Part shown: in pieces, positions 63,937 through 64,000 of the stretch
How positions within the stretch are numbered: the first letter of the stretch is position 1
Layout: each line of letters starts with the position of its first letter
Notes under the pieces: generated by a model
What the model saw: only the letters and a program-made list of their open reading frames with translations
Told to the model about the DNA's origin: nothing
Database searches by the model: none
Assembly (NCBI RefSeq): GCF_003143935.1
Contig: NZ_QFRX01000001.1
Coordinates: forward strand, 5,596,924 to 5,660,923
Direction of reading: 5' to 3'
Length of the DNA: 64,000 bases
Source: Streptomyces sp. Act143
Lineage (GTDB): Bacteria; Actinomycetota; Actinomycetes; Streptomycetales; Streptomycetaceae
Translations under genes and position numbers: made by a program

Positions 63937-64000
63937 TCAAGGGGTATTCGGCCCCGACGCCTTGCCCAGGTTCCCTATGTCCGAAACGCGCATGTTTCCG
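63937..64000. other. Right window edge, intergenic
   Basis: 64 bases without a recognisable gene end or hairpin. Nothing supported. Confidence 0.5.

Noticed and set aside
1..64000. In-frame TTA codons as bldA-dependent switches
   Set aside because: The TTA triplets I checked by eye (for example near 6497, 17719, 27239, 37433 and 44168) are all out of frame, mostly GGT TAC or AGT TAC. A full scan was not possible, so a missed case remains possible.
1..64000. tRNA, rRNA, insertion sequence or prophage features
   Set aside because: I saw no cloverleaf with CCA end, no transposase or integrase, and no base-composition shift that would support them.

Overview
The window is chromosomal DNA from a high-GC actinomycete, almost certainly a Streptomyces. 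The evidence is the extreme G+C with third positions close to all G/C, frequent GTG starts, many start codons with no leader, and several Streptomyces-type genes: tipA, a DUF397/ATPase/XRE-DUF5753 regulatory cluster, a SARP-NB-ARC-TPR regulator, zinc-free ribosomal protein paralogues and actinobacterial DUFs. Gene order is core-like. I see no rRNA, tRNA, CRISPR array, IS element or prophage.

Layout. 1-12.4 kb: a protein O-mannosyltransferase (cut by the left edge), a SigE-like sigma factor with a small membrane protein, a GT2 glycosyltransferase, a large SARP-type regulator, a family A DNA polymerase without a 5'-nuclease domain, a ClpC2-like repressor, a LysE exporter, a DUF2786 protein and two lipoproteins. 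12.4-14.9 kb: a divergent zinc-starvation island (S14, L28 / L33, L31B, COG0523 protein, S18) with a Zur-like inverted repeat between the arms. 14.9-16.1 kb: a VOC-ArsR-SRPBCC operon under a large palindrome. 16.2-18.3 kb: a WhiJ-like cluster in which both intergenic regions carry the same composite repeat. 18.4-29.4 kb: aldehyde dehydrogenase, DinB protein, PadR plus a DrrAB-like ABC exporter, glutamate decarboxylase, a ClC channel, tipA, DedA and a ThrE-like exporter. 29.5-41.2 kb: housekeeping block ppa, dacB, a zinc metalloprotease, tilS, hpt, ftsH, folE, then leftward folP and folB-folK. 41.4-55.8 kb: an LPG-synthase-like protein, an esterase, a disordered coiled-coil protein, paired PH-domain membrane proteins, a stand-alone NuoD paralogue convergent with a MidA/NDUFAF7-type methyltransferase, a two-component system, a TmrB-like ATPase, an ArsR-type regulator and a threonine-aldolase-like lyase. 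55.9-64 kb: a rightward cofactor operon (DUF2520-panC-nadB-nadC-coaX), two small conserved proteins, a BlaI-type repressor and an N-acetylglutamate-synthase-like enzyme.

How they work together. The folate genes (folE, folP, folB, folK), the NAD genes (nadB, nadC) and the pantothenate/CoA genes (panC, coaX) make the region a cofactor-biosynthesis neighbourhood; panD and panB are not here. The ribosomal island would let the cell swap zinc-binding ribosomal proteins for zinc-free ones. Several small regulatory modules pair a regulator with a nearby palindrome that I can read directly: ClpC2-like, ArsR, PadR, TipA and ArsR-DUF5937. Many transcripts look leaderless: a TANNNT hexamer lies exactly six bases before the start codon at ten genes.

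The most interesting candidates are the shared composite repeat of the WhiJ-like cluster, the twin operators of the ClpC2-like gene, the pairing of a NuoD paralogue with a predicted NuoD arginine methyltransferase, and a COG0523 protein in the zinc island that has lost its GTPase P-loop.
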